23,897 nucleotides of DNA from CAYQCE01 sp964415885 (GCA_964415885.1 CAYQCE010000055.1:1-23897); one strand, 5' to 3'; positions 7,605 to 15,289 are shown, counted from the stretch's first letter. Notes: a model not told the origin generated them from the sequence alone. Numbers and translations: made by a program.

Positions 7605-8469
7605 GTACTTCGCGGTGCGCCTTCTGGCTGCGCTTGCAAACTCGCTGTCCGAAAAATCTGCGCTGATGCTCGGAGCCTCGTTCGGCAATGCCGTATTCCG
7701 ATTTGCCGCAAGGCGGAGGAGGGTTGTCCGTACGAATATCCGTATCTGCGGACTTGAGTTTCAGGATGCCGGCTCGAAGAATCTGTTCGTGCGCCGCTGC
7801 TTCCAGCACATTGGAGTCACTGCTGTCGAGATTCTGCGCGAACGGTCCTATTCCAAGGATGACTATCTTTCCAAGCTTGAGTGTACCAACGAGCCACCGT
7901 TTCGTGCGGTCGCCGACAGCGGAAAGGGGTGTCTTCTGATGTCAGGTCATTTCGGCAACTGGGAGCTTATAGGCACATACGTTGGAAAACTGGACTTTCC
8001 AGTTGACCTGTTGGTAAAACGGCAGAGCAATCGCGAGGTTGATAACTATCTCAACGACATACGTCGATCGCAGGGAGTGGGAATAATCTACACAGATTCA
8101 GGCGCGCGAGAACTGCTCCAATCGATTCGCAACGGTCGTTTCGTCGCAATTCTCGCAGATCAATATGGTGGCGCGGATTCTGTTGAGGTTTCGTTTTTCG
8201 GGGTAAATGTCATGGTTCCGACGGGTCCCGCTGTACTGTTGCAGAAGTACGACATACCGCTGATATTCGGCACGGCGAAACGTTCGAGAACCGGGAAACA
8301 CTATCTTAAGACCGAACTTCACACGGACTTCGCGGGTATGTCGCGTACGGAAATCGTGCAGTTTTACACGTCACTGCTGGAGAAGGCAGTAAGAAATCAT
8401 CCCGAGATGTGGCTCTGGACTCACCGGCGATTCAAGAATGTCACGGATTATTCCGGAACGGTGTCGTGA
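7579..8469 (+). CDS. Lipid A biosynthesis acyltransferase family (LpxL/HtrB-like)
   Basis: A 296-aa inner-membrane-associated acyltransferase that would add a secondary acyl chain to lipid A or a related glycolipid. The catalytic HX4E motif is MSGHFGNWEL (H124, E129). Other family blocks: the N-terminal region to RRRRVVRTNIRIC (about 45-57), ADQYGGADSVEVSFFG (193-208) followed by PTGPAVLLQKY, and HPEMWLWTHRRFK (274-286). The length is normal. The start ATG 7579 lies inside the metalloprotease gene, in a purine-rich stretch without a clean ribosome site. Its stop shares four bases (GTGA, 8466-8469) with the next gene's start, the signature of translational coupling to the GT9 gene. The exact acceptor sugar and acyl chain cannot be told from sequence. 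Confidence 0.9.
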   Translation: MKKAIRGIEYFAVRLLAALANSLSEKSALMLGASFGNAVFRFAARRRRVVRTNIRICGLEFQDAGSKNLFVRRCFQHIGVTAVEILRERSYSKDDYLSKLECTNEPPFRAVADSGKGCLLMSGHFGNWELIGTYVGKLDFPVDLLVKRQSNREVDNYLNDIRRSQGVGIIYTDSGARELLQSIRNGRFVAILADQYGGADSVEVSFFGVNVMVPTGPAVLLQKYDIPLIFGTAKRSRTGKHYLKTELHTDFAGMSRTEIVQFYTSLLEKAVRNHPEMWLWTHRRFKNVTDYSGTVS

Positions 8470-9494
8470 GCGCCTTACGCGGAACTCGCATAGTGGTCCG
8501 CCTGCCGAACTGGGTTGGCGATGCTGTGATGGCAATACCGGCCGTATCGTGCGTGAAGAGAGCACTGCCGAACTGTGAGCTGACTTTGCTCGGGAAGCCC
8601 TCGGTGATTGAGTTGTATCGTTACAGAGCGGATATTGACCGGATTCTTGAGCTCAGGCTGCCGGCTGACAAAGGAAAGCTGAGCACGCTTCGCGAGTTCT
8701 CTATCGGGCTCCGTGAGTACGATTTCGATCTCGGTATCACACTGCCCAACTCGTTTTCGTCTGCACTCGTGTTCAAGATGGGCAATGTAAAGGAAATAGT
8801 CGGCTACCGGTCAGATATGCGATCTTTCATGCTCCGGCGATCACTTCGGCTACCGCGAGAGGTTATACATCGAAGCAGGAAATACGTCGAACTCGTATCA
8901 TTCGCCATTGGTAGAGACTGTCCCGAATCTGACGTTTCTATCCCTGCCCCGGATGGAACAACCGGACGTGCAGATGCGCTGGCGGCTAAACTTGGATGTA
9001 TGGCGGTGATTTGTCCGACTTCGCGCGCACGATCCCGAAGGTGGGGAGAAGAAAAGTATGCACAGCTCGCGTGTCAGCTTTCAACTGCGATGGGTTTTTC
9101 GGTTGTTCTCGCCGGTGCGCCGGAGGAGGAGATTGTACTCGACCGGGTTGGGAAGGCTTCCGGGGTTCCATTCCATAATCTCGCTCGCGACGGTGATATC
9201 CTTTTTTCTGTCGAGGTAATGCGGCGATCAGAGGTGTTCGTCGGCAACGACTCAGGAGCCGCTCATCTCGCTGCGGCTTCGGGTACACGCGTGGTGAGTA
9301 TCTCGGGTGCGGATGATCCGGCGGAAACACGGCCGCTTGCCAGAGTCGCGAGAATAGTGAACAAGCATGTCGAGTGCAGCCCGTGCGTCAAAAATGTCTG
9401 TCCGCGGAAGGATCATATCAATCTCTGCATGGATGTGATCTCGGTGGATGAGGTTCTTGGGACAGTCAGAGAGATACTCGAAATTGAAGGATAG
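8466..9494 (+). CDS. Glycosyltransferase family 9, lipopolysaccharide heptosyltransferase II-like
   Basis: A 342-aa GT-B fold enzyme that should transfer heptose (or a related sugar) from a nucleotide donor to the LPS core at the inner face of the inner membrane. Landmarks: the N-terminal RLPNWVGDAVMAIPAV (about 11-26), CPTSRARSRRWGEEKYAQLA at the start of the C-terminal domain, and the donor-site FVGNDSGAAHLAAASGT near residue 260. A cysteine cluster near the end (ECSPCVKNVCPRKDHINLC) is common in this family. I chose GTG 8466, overlapping the preceding stop as GTGA, because the family N-terminus begins there; the frame is open farther upstream but runs inside the acyltransferase. WaaF is the closest named relative but the acceptor is not proven, so no symbol is given. 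Confidence 0.9.
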   Translation: MSALRGTRIVVRLPNWVGDAVMAIPAVSCVKRALPNCELTLLGKPSVIELYRYRADIDRILELRLPADKGKLSTLREFSIGLREYDFDLGITLPNSFSSALVFKMGNVKEIVGYRSDMRSFMLRRSLRLPREVIHRSRKYVELVSFAIGRDCPESDVSIPAPDGTTGRADALAAKLGCMAVICPTSRARSRRWGEEKYAQLACQLSTAMGFSVVLAGAPEEEIVLDRVGKASGVPFHNLARDGDILFSVEVMRRSEVFVGNDSGAAHLAAASGTRVVSISGADDPAETRPLARVARIVNKHVECSPCVKNVCPRKDHINLCMDVISVDEVLGTVREILEIEG

Positions 9495-10401
9495 AATCAA
9501 AATAAGCGTTGCCGGATCGATCAACCGCGATACAGTCATCTTCCCGGACGGCCGAACCGAGCACGGCCTTGGCGGCATACTCTACAATGTGATTGGACTA
9601 TCGCGTCTGCTCGGAAGCGAGGCAATCATCGTCCCGATCTGCAATGTGGGCGAAGACATAGAGGAAGACCTGCGGACCCAACTGAGGTCTGAAGGCAGTG
9701 TTGATTCGCACTCAATCTCGTTCGTCCCCGCGACAAACAACCACTGCATTCTCACTTACGACGACGACGGCGATCGGACAGAGAAATTCGAGGGCTTCTT
9801 ACCAGAAATCAGTTTAGATCAGATGAGAGCGGCACTCGAATCGGCAGTCACGATTGTCAATTTCATATCGGGAAGAGACCTCACGCTCGATACACTGCGG
9901 AAATTCCGTGATATCTGCGACGGCACTCTTTACATCGATTTTCATACGTTGTCGCTCGGCCTGCACGACGATGGCAAGCGTTACCTCAGAAAGCCCGAAG
10001 ACTGGCGGGAGTATTTCGCTCACTGTGACTATATGCAGATGAACAGGGTCGAATTCGAACTGCTTTCTGATTCGAATGCCACAGCGGAAAACCTCAGTGT
10101 GTTTTTCTCAAAGCTGAATCTCCGCAACCTTACCGCGATCCTCGTTACTCTCGATGCCAATGGAGCCTATATGGCGAGACGAAGCGCCGGTGGATTTGAT
10201 ATCGTCCATGTGCCCGTGCCGAACGGCTCCGAAGTCACCGATGCCACCGGTGGCGGCGATCTGTTTGCGGCGGGATTTGTGTCCGGGCTTGTCGCGAAGA
10301 GAAGTCTGGATGAATGTCTCAGGCTGGCGGTGTCGGCGGGTTCAGAGGGGTGCGGTTACGCGCATCCGCAGGATATCCGTTTCACGCGTACGTCCCTCTG
10401 A
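9484..10401 (+). CDS. PfkB-family carbohydrate kinase
   Basis: A 305-aa ribokinase-fold sugar or nucleoside kinase. The start region KISVAGSINRDTVIFP and the GLGGILYNVIGLSRLLG block (about 29-45) are the N-terminal PfkB signature. The C-terminal signature is DATGGGDLFAAGFVSG, where the anion hole and catalytic base Asp are kept but the usual GAGD reads GGGD. The substrate cannot be inferred. It is not the kinase domain of HldE by its N-terminus, although its position after an acyltransferase and a heptosyltransferase suggests envelope sugar metabolism. I prefer TTG 9484 as start: it lies just ahead of the conserved strand, has GAGAG (9470-9474) upstream and overlaps the GT9 gene by 11 bp. The open frame extends to ATG 9448, an alternative. 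Confidence 0.85.
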   Translation: MKDRIKISVAGSINRDTVIFPDGRTEHGLGGILYNVIGLSRLLGSEAIIVPICNVGEDIEEDLRTQLRSEGSVDSHSISFVPATNNHCILTYDDDGDRTEKFEGFLPEISLDQMRAALESAVTIVNFISGRDLTLDTLRKFRDICDGTLYIDFHTLSLGLHDDGKRYLRKPEDWREYFAHCDYMQMNRVEFELLSDSNATAENLSVFFSKLNLRNLTAILVTLDANGAYMARRSAGGFDIVHVPVPNGSEVTDATGGGDLFAAGFVSGLVAKRSLDECLRLAVSAGSEGCGYAHPQDIRFTRTSL

Positions 10402-10404
10402 GGC

Positions 10405-10998
10405 TCACTTCAGACGCTCCTCGATTATCTCCCGAGCCTTCCTCAGAGCCCTTCCGCGATGCGACATGCTGTTTTTCTTGTCCGCGTCCATTTCCGCGAA
10501 CGTTCTGCCGAGTTCCGGGACCTCGAAAACCGGATCGTAGCCGAATCCTTCCCTGCCTCTCGTTTCGTGCGTAATTCTGCCCTCCACACGTCCCTCTGCA
10601 AGGATCGGCTCCGCGTCATCGAATGCGATCGCTATTACGCATCTGAAACGTGCTCCACGCTCTTCATCCGGCACTCCAACTAGCTCCTTGAGGAGCTTCC
10701 GGTTGTTGTCGGCGAAGGTACAGCCCGGGCCTGCGTATCTCGCTGAGATGACCCCCGGTGCACCATCGAGAGCGTAGACTTCAAGGCCGGAATCATCGGC
10801 GAGCGATGGAAGCCCGGTAAACTCATAGATTGCTTTCGCCTTGATTGCGGCGTTCTCCTCAAGCGTCGACCCGGTCTCCTCGACATCGGGGAAATCGTCG
10901 AAATCTTCCTTCGCGAGGACTTCAACGTCGAGTCCATCAAGGATAGCTTTCATCTCACGTATTTTGTGCTGATTGTTCGTTGCGAGGACGAGCTTCAT
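10405..10998 (-). CDS. rdgB: XTP/dITP pyrophosphatase (RdgB/HAM1 family)
   Basis: Cytoplasmic house-cleaning enzyme that hydrolyses dITP, dGTP-like and XTP nucleotides to monophosphates. The 197-aa protein shows all family motifs: ATNNQHK (6-12) at the N-terminus, SLADDSGLEVYALDGAPG (65-82, with D68 and D69), GREGFGYDPVF (about 148-158) and MSHRGRALRKA near the C-terminus. Length is normal. It is the last gene of the minus-strand operon, four bases after murI, and converges on the sugar kinase with only three bases between stop codons. The ribosome site is weak, so translation probably depends on coupling to murI. Confidence 0.96.
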   Translation of the reverse strand: MKLVLATNNQHKIREMKAILDGLDVEVLAKEDFDDFPDVEETGSTLEENAAIKAKAIYEFTGLPSLADDSGLEVYALDGAPGVISARYAGPGCTFADNNRKLLKELVGVPDEERGARFRCVIAIAFDDAEPILAEGRVEGRITHETRGREGFGYDPVFEVPELGRTFAEMDADKKNSMSHRGRALRKAREIIEERLK

Positions 10999-11002
10999 GA
11001 TG

Positions 11003-11821
11003 TTAGTACTTGTTGATGTCTATTCGAATTACGTTTCCTATCGTGTCGCCGAGGAAGTGCCGTGCGACCTGGTTGAATCGATCCGGCACGTCCGAGACGT
11101 AGAACTTGTGAAGGACATCGGCGGTCTTTTCGCGCATGAGATCATTCTCGAGCAGATGCCTGTAGACTGCCTGTGCGGTTTCCTCTGCCGAATCGATGAG
11201 TACGAGCTTATCCCCGAGAACATCGCGTATCACACCTTTCAGCAGAGGATAGTGCGTGCAACCGAGCACGAGTGTATCGATTCCGTTGGTCCGGAATGGC
11301 GCGAGATAGTCTTCCGCGATCATTCTGGTAGCCGGCTTGTCCAGATATCCCTCCTCGACGAGATGTACGAACAACGGGCATGCGAGCGAGAATACCTTGA
11401 CATCCCTGTCGAGGCGCTCGATCTCTTTGGCGTAGACATCGGATGAGATTGTGCCGGTCGTCCCGATCACGCCGATCTTTCCATTCCTGGTGGACTTCAC
11501 GGAGGACAGCGCTCCCGGTTTGGTCACGCCGAGCATTTCGATGTCGAACTCAGATTCGATCGTCGGCAGCGCGAGCGCAGAGGCCGTGTTACAGGCGACC
11601 ACGACCATTTTGACGCCCTGCTCGAGCAGGAACCGCGTGTCCTGGCGGGAAAACTCTGTTACGATGTCTTTCGAGCGGGGGCCGTACGGGTATCGTCCTG
11701 TATCACCAAAGTAGATAACATCTTCGTTAGGCAGAAGTCGAAATATCTCTTTGGCTACGGTCAGGCCGCCGAGTCCGGAGTCGAATATACCGATTGGTCG
11801 TGTGCGATCCTCGGGAGTCAT
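11003..11821 (-). CDS. murI: Glutamate racemase
   Basis: Makes D-glutamate for peptidoglycan. The 272-aa protein has IGIFDSGLGGLTV (10-22, with D14 and S15), FGDTGRYPYGPRS (38-50), the first catalytic cysteine C77 in VACNTAS and the second, C188, in LGCTHYPLL. Both catalytic cysteines and the full family length indicate an active enzyme. It sits between the cell-wall amidase (nine bases upstream) and rdgB, in the same operon as smpB. Pairing with an amidase gives the operon a cell-wall theme. The upstream GAAAGCAAAG is a poor ribosome site. Confidence 0.97.
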   Translation of the reverse strand: MTPEDRTRPIGIFDSGLGGLTVAKEIFRLLPNEDVIYFGDTGRYPYGPRSKDIVTEFSRQDTRFLLEQGVKMVVVACNTASALALPTIESEFDIEMLGVTKPGALSSVKSTRNGKIGVIGTTGTISSDVYAKEIERLDRDVKVFSLACPLFVHLVEEGYLDKPATRMIAEDYLAPFRTNGIDTLVLGCTHYPLLKGVIRDVLGDKLVLIDSAEETAQAVYRHLLENDLMREKTADVLHKFYVSDVPDRFNQVARHFLGDTIGNVIRIDINKY

Positions 11822-11830
11822 CTTTGCTTT

Positions 11831-13300
11831 CTAATTTGAAATGGAATACTTGTCAATGAATTTCTTGACGCCCTCGTATATCGCCTCCGCCGCCTTCTGC
11901 TGGAACTGCTCCTTCTTCAGAAGCGCCTCCTCGCGCTTGTTCGAGAGGAAGGCCACTTCGACCAGCACCGACGGCATAAAGACCTTGTTCAGTACGAAGA
12001 ACCCAGCCTGATCGACACCACGTGAGCGGATACGGAGTTTCTCCGCGAGCTCGGTCTGGATCATCTTGGCCAATTCCTGCGATTCGGACAGATATTCGGT
12101 TTGCATGAGATCGAAGAGGATAAAGTCGAGATCATCTATTGGCTCGAAGTCCATCTCGTCGCGCTCCAGTAGAATCGATCGGTTCTCGAGCATGGCCGTG
12201 GCGCGTGCCTCGTCGTTCATAGCTGCGGCGAGGAAGAATGTCTGCGATCCCGAGATCTTTTCATCCCAGTACGAGTTGCAGTGGATTGACACATATAGAT
12301 CGCCGCCGTTGCCGTTTGCGATATCTGCGCGTTCCTGCAACGTCAGGGTCTTGTCTGCGTCACGTGTCATTATCACCTCGATATCGTCTTGCTGAGCGAG
12401 AATATCTCGGAGCTTGAGTGAGACTCCGAGAGTTATGTCTTTCTCGCTCGTGCCCTGACTGCCCATCGCGCCATCCTCGTCTCCGCCGTGACCCGGATCG
12501 ATTATCACAACATCGATCGGATCGGTGTCGTCGTACTCGGTTGTTGCCAGAGTATCAATATCATCCGGGTTGAAGGTCGTATCGACTATTGCGATCTGTA
12601 TTCGTGGTGGATTGGTTGTGAAGCTGTGGTGAAACTTCGATATCGTGCGGTAGAACTTGATCGCGACTTGCGCCGACTCCTCGAACTGGAACGCCCGTAT
12701 TCGTCTGATTACGCGTGGTCGCGAAAGTGTCGAGAGATAGGTGTCGTCGAGTGTGCCGCCGATGATATTGACATTCACCCATTTCTGCTCGGTGACATAC
12801 GCTTCATAGGGCAGTTTCTCGCGGAGAATAATCTCGATCAGATAACCGTTCGCCTTGTTTTCGAATTCGATATCGACGATGTTGAAGAGTGCCAGCTCGG
12901 CACGAATCGTCATCGAGGTCTCATCCCAGAAGAGGGTCGCGGGGATCAGGTAGTCGAGCGCCTTGAGGAATGTCTCGGCCGGGACATACAGATCACCCTC
13001 GCGATAGACGGCCGGATATGTCATGTTGAGAGTTTGCTCGTCGAATCGCACATAGTTTGAGAACATCGTTGTCCGGAGGAAGTGCTCTCCGTAGACTAAC
13101 TGCGCCTCGAAGAGTATCGGGTTCCATTTTAGCGTGCAGCCGGTTGCCCGAGCGAGATCCACGACGGACAGGTAGGTCTTCCGTTCCTCTGTGATCGATC
13201 GCACCGGCTCCTCGGTACCCTTGGAACGGAAAATCGCATCGCCAAACGCGGTCGAGAGGAGAGTAAAGACTAAGATCAGTGATATTACATATTGGCGCAT
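11831..13300 (-). CDS. N-acetylmuramoyl-L-alanine amidase (Amidase_3) with AMIN domain
   Basis: A 489-aa exported zinc amidase that cuts the lactyl-amide bond between peptidoglycan glycan and stem peptide. Layout: signal peptide (1-20, RQYVISLILVFTLLSTAFG), a copper-amine-oxidase-N-like domain (about 40-133), an AMIN domain (about 138-238), then Amidase_3. Zinc ligands are visible: H271 in IIDPGHGGDEDG, E286 in TSEKDI, H340 in VSIHCNS; the catalytic glutamate is in LVEVAFLSN. A stretch rich in D/E between H340 and LVEVAF may be the autoinhibitory helix region of AmiC-type enzymes. I chose ATG 13300: AGAGG sits six bases ahead and the signal peptide fits. GTG 13345, overlapping the smpB stop as TAGTG, is an alternative that adds 15 residues. 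Confidence 0.92.
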   Translation of the reverse strand: MRQYVISLILVFTLLSTAFGDAIFRSKGTEEPVRSITEERKTYLSVVDLARATGCTLKWNPILFEAQLVYGEHFLRTTMFSNYVRFDEQTLNMTYPAVYREGDLYVPAETFLKALDYLIPATLFWDETSMTIRAELALFNIVDIEFENKANGYLIEIILREKLPYEAYVTEQKWVNVNIIGGTLDDTYLSTLSRPRVIRRIRAFQFEESAQVAIKFYRTISKFHHSFTTNPPRIQIAIVDTTFNPDDIDTLATTEYDDTDPIDVVIIDPGHGGDEDGAMGSQGTSEKDITLGVSLKLRDILAQQDDIEVIMTRDADKTLTLQERADIANGNGGDLYVSIHCNSYWDEKISGSQTFFLAAAMNDEARATAMLENRSILLERDEMDFEPIDDLDFILFDLMQTEYLSESQELAKMIQTELAEKLRIRSRGVDQAGFFVLNKVFMPSVLVEVAFLSNKREEALLKKEQFQQKAAEAIYEGVKKFIDKYSISN

Positions 13301-13344
13301 TCGCATCCTCTGGCACACTCCGAGGTTGTTACCTCCAATATCCA

Positions 13345-13809
13345 CTATCGTTCCCGGTAAATCCGCCTGATTTTGCGCTCTTCCTCGCGTTTCTTGATCG
13401 ACTCACGCTTGTCATACAGCTTCTTGCCGCGAGCGACGCCGAGCTCGAGTTTGCACACCTTCCCTTTGAAGTAGATCGAGAGCGGAACGACCGTGAGTCC
13501 TTTCTCGGCGGTTTGCTGTTTAATACTGCGGATCTCCCGCTTGTGCAGCAGGAGCTTACGGTCCCGCACCGGGTCCGGCTCGAAATGGGCGGCCTGCTTG
13601 TAAGGGCTGATTCTCATCCCGACGATGAACGCCTCGCCGTCACGGACGGTGACATACGCCTCCTGTAGCGAGGCCTTGCTGTCCCGGATCGACTTCACCT
13701 CCGAACCGATCAGCTCGATTCCGGCCTCGTACTTGTCGAGGATATGGTATTCGTGAAAGGCCTTGCGGTTTCGCGCAATGACCTTGATGCTTTTTTCGCC
13801 TTCTGCCAT
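13345..13809 (-). CDS. smpB: SsrA-binding protein SmpB
   Basis: Binds tmRNA and delivers it to stalled ribosomes for trans-translation. The 154-aa protein has IARNRKAFHEYHILDKYEAG (11-30), LIGSEVKSIR (33-42), the ISPY segment (67-70), RKLLLHKREI (84-93) and a basic C-terminal tail KKREEERKIRR. It is first in the minus-strand operon. No ssrA gene was recognised in the neighbouring DNA. A possible promoter lies only six bases ahead of the ATG (see the entry at 13816-13844). Confidence 0.97.
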   Translation of the reverse strand: MAEGEKSIKVIARNRKAFHEYHILDKYEAGIELIGSEVKSIRDSKASLQEAYVTVRDGEAFIVGMRISPYKQAAHFEPDPVRDRKLLLHKREIRSIKQQTAEKGLTVVPLSIYFKGKVCKLELGVARGKKLYDKRESIKKREEERKIRRIYRER

Positions 13810-13815
13810 GCCGCC

Positions 13816-13844
13816 AATAAAGGGGCTTGGAACGCTATCTGCAA
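13816..13844 (-). promoter_or_regulatory. Candidate promoter of the smpB operon
   Basis: On the minus strand TTGCAG (13839-13844) and TTTATT (13816-13821) are separated by 17 bp. The -10 ends six bases before the smpB ATG (13809), so the transcript would again be leaderless; there is no convincing Shine-Dalgarno. The sequence around the -10 (TTTATTGGCGG) resembles that of the first promoter in the window (TATATTGGCG). Confidence 0.4.
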
Positions 13845-13885
13845 GTCAAACTTAGGGGCGAAGAAAGTGTGCCCGCGGGATCTAA

Positions 13886-14014
13886 TTGGAGTTGACAAAG
13901 CAGGTAAACAACTTTAGCATGGAAATGTATTCACCCGCGCTGCGCTGGGGCAGCTCGGCAGATACCACGGCAGACATCATTGATTCAGTTGACAAAATGC
14001 GTGGGGCAGAATAG
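13886..14014 (+). CDS. Possible small protein (42 aa or shorter)
   Basis: An open frame from TTG 13886 to TAG 14014 could encode 42 aa; internal starts at ATG 13919 and 13925 give 31 or 29 aa. The C-terminal half (SSADTTADIIDSVDKMRGAE) has an amphipathic, protein-like composition. No strong ribosome site is present. If the promoter at 13892-13920 is used, the 29-aa form would be leaderless. I do not recognise it; it may be a chance frame or a gene remnant. Confidence 0.25.
   Translation: MELTKQVNNFSMEMYSPALRWGSSADTTADIIDSVDKMRGAE
13892..13920 (+). promoter_or_regulatory. Candidate promoter upstream of the beta-propeller lipoprotein gene
   Basis: TTGACA (13892-13897), 17-bp spacer, TAGCAT (13915-13920). 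It shares spacing and spacer text (AGCAGG, GTAA) with the promoter at 8-36. Transcription would start near 13927, leaving a leader of about 180 nt before the lipoprotein ATG. A second TTGACA at 13989-13994 lacks a good -10. Confidence 0.45.
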
Positions 14015-14109
14015 CGATGCCGCAACATGGCTTCTAATAGAAGCGTGCAGGGGCGTATTGTACCCCGATCATGGGTTGAGCTGTTTGGTAGACAGCGGAA
14101 AGGAGAGAG
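13927..14109 (+). other. Non-coding stretch: possible structured leader
   Basis: Apart from the doubtful small ORF, this stretch holds three short hairpins: GCTGC/GCAGC (13939-13943, 13950-13954), a GGG-GTA/TAC-CCC stem with one bulged C (about 14051-14066), and GCTGT/ACAGC (14080-14084, 14092-14096) that ends three bases before the ribosome site AGGAG (14101-14105). Each is weak on its own. The last could influence lipoprotein translation. Confidence 0.3.
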
Positions 14110-15198
14110 ATGAAACGATCTATTCTCACAGCGATTCTCACACTGATTGTCATCGCGGGGTTAATGTTGCTCTCGTGCGACGATGACGATTGCCCGGCCT
14201 GTCCGAAGCCGGGGGGCGAGCACGAACCGGACTATCATCTCGTCTACAGCTATTGCGGCAGCACTAAAGAGACCAAGTACATCCTGACCTACAGCTCGCG
14301 GACTGGCGCGGTGATAGATACGGCTGCGTATGATACTGCGCCAACTGGAGATGAACCGTTCAACAACCTTGCGTTTACGCACGATGGTGAGTTCGCCGTC
14401 TACACATCGATCTACAATTTGAACATTGGGACAAGTCAGACTTGGGTTACAAATACGGCAACGGGTGATACGGTTTCATACCTCTCCGGATTAGGGGCAT
14501 GGGGAGCCATCATCTCCGAGGATGACAAGCAAGTTCTTCTAGCGGGTGGTAACATTCTCGCGGTATTGACACTTCCTGATCTGGGAGTTGTGTTTAGAGA
14601 TTCAATCGCCAGCTGGGGCGGTGTATTCCATCCAAGTAAGAAGCGCATCTTCGTGGCGCTTAAAAGGGCTACTGACAGCTTGTTCATCATTGACTATGAC
14701 GAACTACCAGTCACTATCAGCTCGATTCCCGTTCACGATGAGGATGGGTATACATTACATACTCTAGGCGCTATTCTGATTACACAGGAGTACTTGTTTC
14801 TAAATCCATTCATACCCGATGTTGCGTACTTCCTGCAGGTATATGACCTCGATAGTCTGACCCTGCTTAACGAAATACATACCAAACTTCCAACGGTTTA
14901 TCGTGGTGCGGCACTGCATCCAGACGGGAAGCGTCTCTTTCTATCGTACAATGACGGGTATGAAAGGCCGTGGATTTCGGGCGTCGATGTTTACTACATC
15001 AACACTGGTGAGCTCCTGCCGTACATAACACCCACCGAGATAGCATCTCACTATGAGCTGAATAGCCCCCACAGACATACAGATTCTGCCAAGCGGAGAA
15101 TCGTTTTTCATTCTGGACGGTGGCACAGGCTACTGGTTCGGACCGATCCTTCAGATCGACACCTCTTCAATGGAGGTGATGAGAGTAATATGGCCTGA
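14110..15198 (+). CDS. Beta-propeller lipoprotein, reading frame broken near its 3' end
   Basis: The annotated frame gives 362 aa. It starts with a lipoprotein signal: MKRS, a hydrophobic core and lipobox LLSC with C23, followed by DDDD. After a short linker come repeated blade-like units, each with an HPDGKR-type turn: FTHDGEFAVY, SEDDKQVLLA, HPSKKRIFVAL, HPDGKRLFLSY, as in TolB/YncE-like seven-bladed propellers. The final 36 residues after NSPHR are basic and unlike the rest. In the next frame (from 15062, stop 15250) the sequence continues with a normal blade (ILPSGESFFILDGG). So the natural protein is probably 379 aa, and a run of five C (15066-15070) holds one base too many. Start: AGGAG four bases ahead. 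Function unknown; secreted or membrane-tethered sensor or binding protein is likely. Confidence 0.7.
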   Translation: MKRSILTAILTLIVIAGLMLLSCDDDDCPACPKPGGEHEPDYHLVYSYCGSTKETKYILTYSSRTGAVIDTAAYDTAPTGDEPFNNLAFTHDGEFAVYTSIYNLNIGTSQTWVTNTATGDTVSYLSGLGAWGAIISEDDKQVLLAGGNILAVLTLPDLGVVFRDSIASWGGVFHPSKKRIFVALKRATDSLFIIDYDELPVTISSIPVHDEDGYTLHTLGAILITQEYLFLNPFIPDVAYFLQVYDLDSLTLLNEIHTKLPTVYRGAALHPDGKRLFLSYNDGYERPWISGVDVYYINTGELLPYITPTEIASHYELNSPHRHTDSAKRRIVFHSGRWHRLLVRTDPSDRHLFNGGDESNMA

Positions 15199-15250
15199 TG
15201 ACGGCGGCACCAGACTCATCCGTCTCAATCCGAAAGATTGGGCCAAATGA
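15062..15250 (+). pseudogene. Out-of-frame C-terminal blade of the beta-propeller lipoprotein
   Basis: This frame has stops at 15041 and 15059 and is then open to TGA 15248-15250. It reads ILPSGESFFILDGGTGYW, then IDTSSMEVMRVIWP and ends DGGTRLIRLNPKDWAK, matching the blade pattern of the gene before it. The shift must fall between 15062 and about 15085, which brackets the CCCCC run at 15066-15070. Whether this is a real mutation, a phase-variable tract or a sequencing error cannot be told from one sequence. Confidence 0.65.
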
Positions 15251-15261
15251 GTCAAAACAGC

Positions 15262-15289
15262 AATGGTTCCAACGGTAGAAGGAGCCATT
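15262..15289 (+). terminator. Terminator-like hairpin after the beta-propeller gene
   Basis: AATGGTTCC (15262-15270) pairs with GGAGCCATT (15281-15289): nine base pairs with one G-U, ten-base loop. No T-run follows, so it is not a classical intrinsic terminator. It lies 11 bases after the downstream-frame stop (15250), which supports 15250 as the natural gene end. Confidence 0.4.

Noticed and set aside
8409..8465. N-terminal extension of the GT9 glycosyltransferase to ATG 8409
   Set aside because: The extra 19 residues overlap the acyltransferase in another frame and precede the family N-terminus; the GTGA overlap start at 8466 is far more natural.
12488..13060. Plus-strand open frame of about 190 codons inside the amidase gene
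   Set aside because: Shadow of the amidase coding strand; composition is acidic-repetitive without domain signals.
13810..14109. Possible tmRNA or tRNA next to smpB
   Set aside because: Checked for a tRNA-like end, CCA, TTCGA arm and tmRNA termini; none were found, only short unrelated hairpins.
13980..14186. Plus-strand frame of 68 codons overlapping the start of the propeller lipoprotein
   Set aside because: No ribosome site, and its second half is the lipoprotein signal peptide read out of frame.
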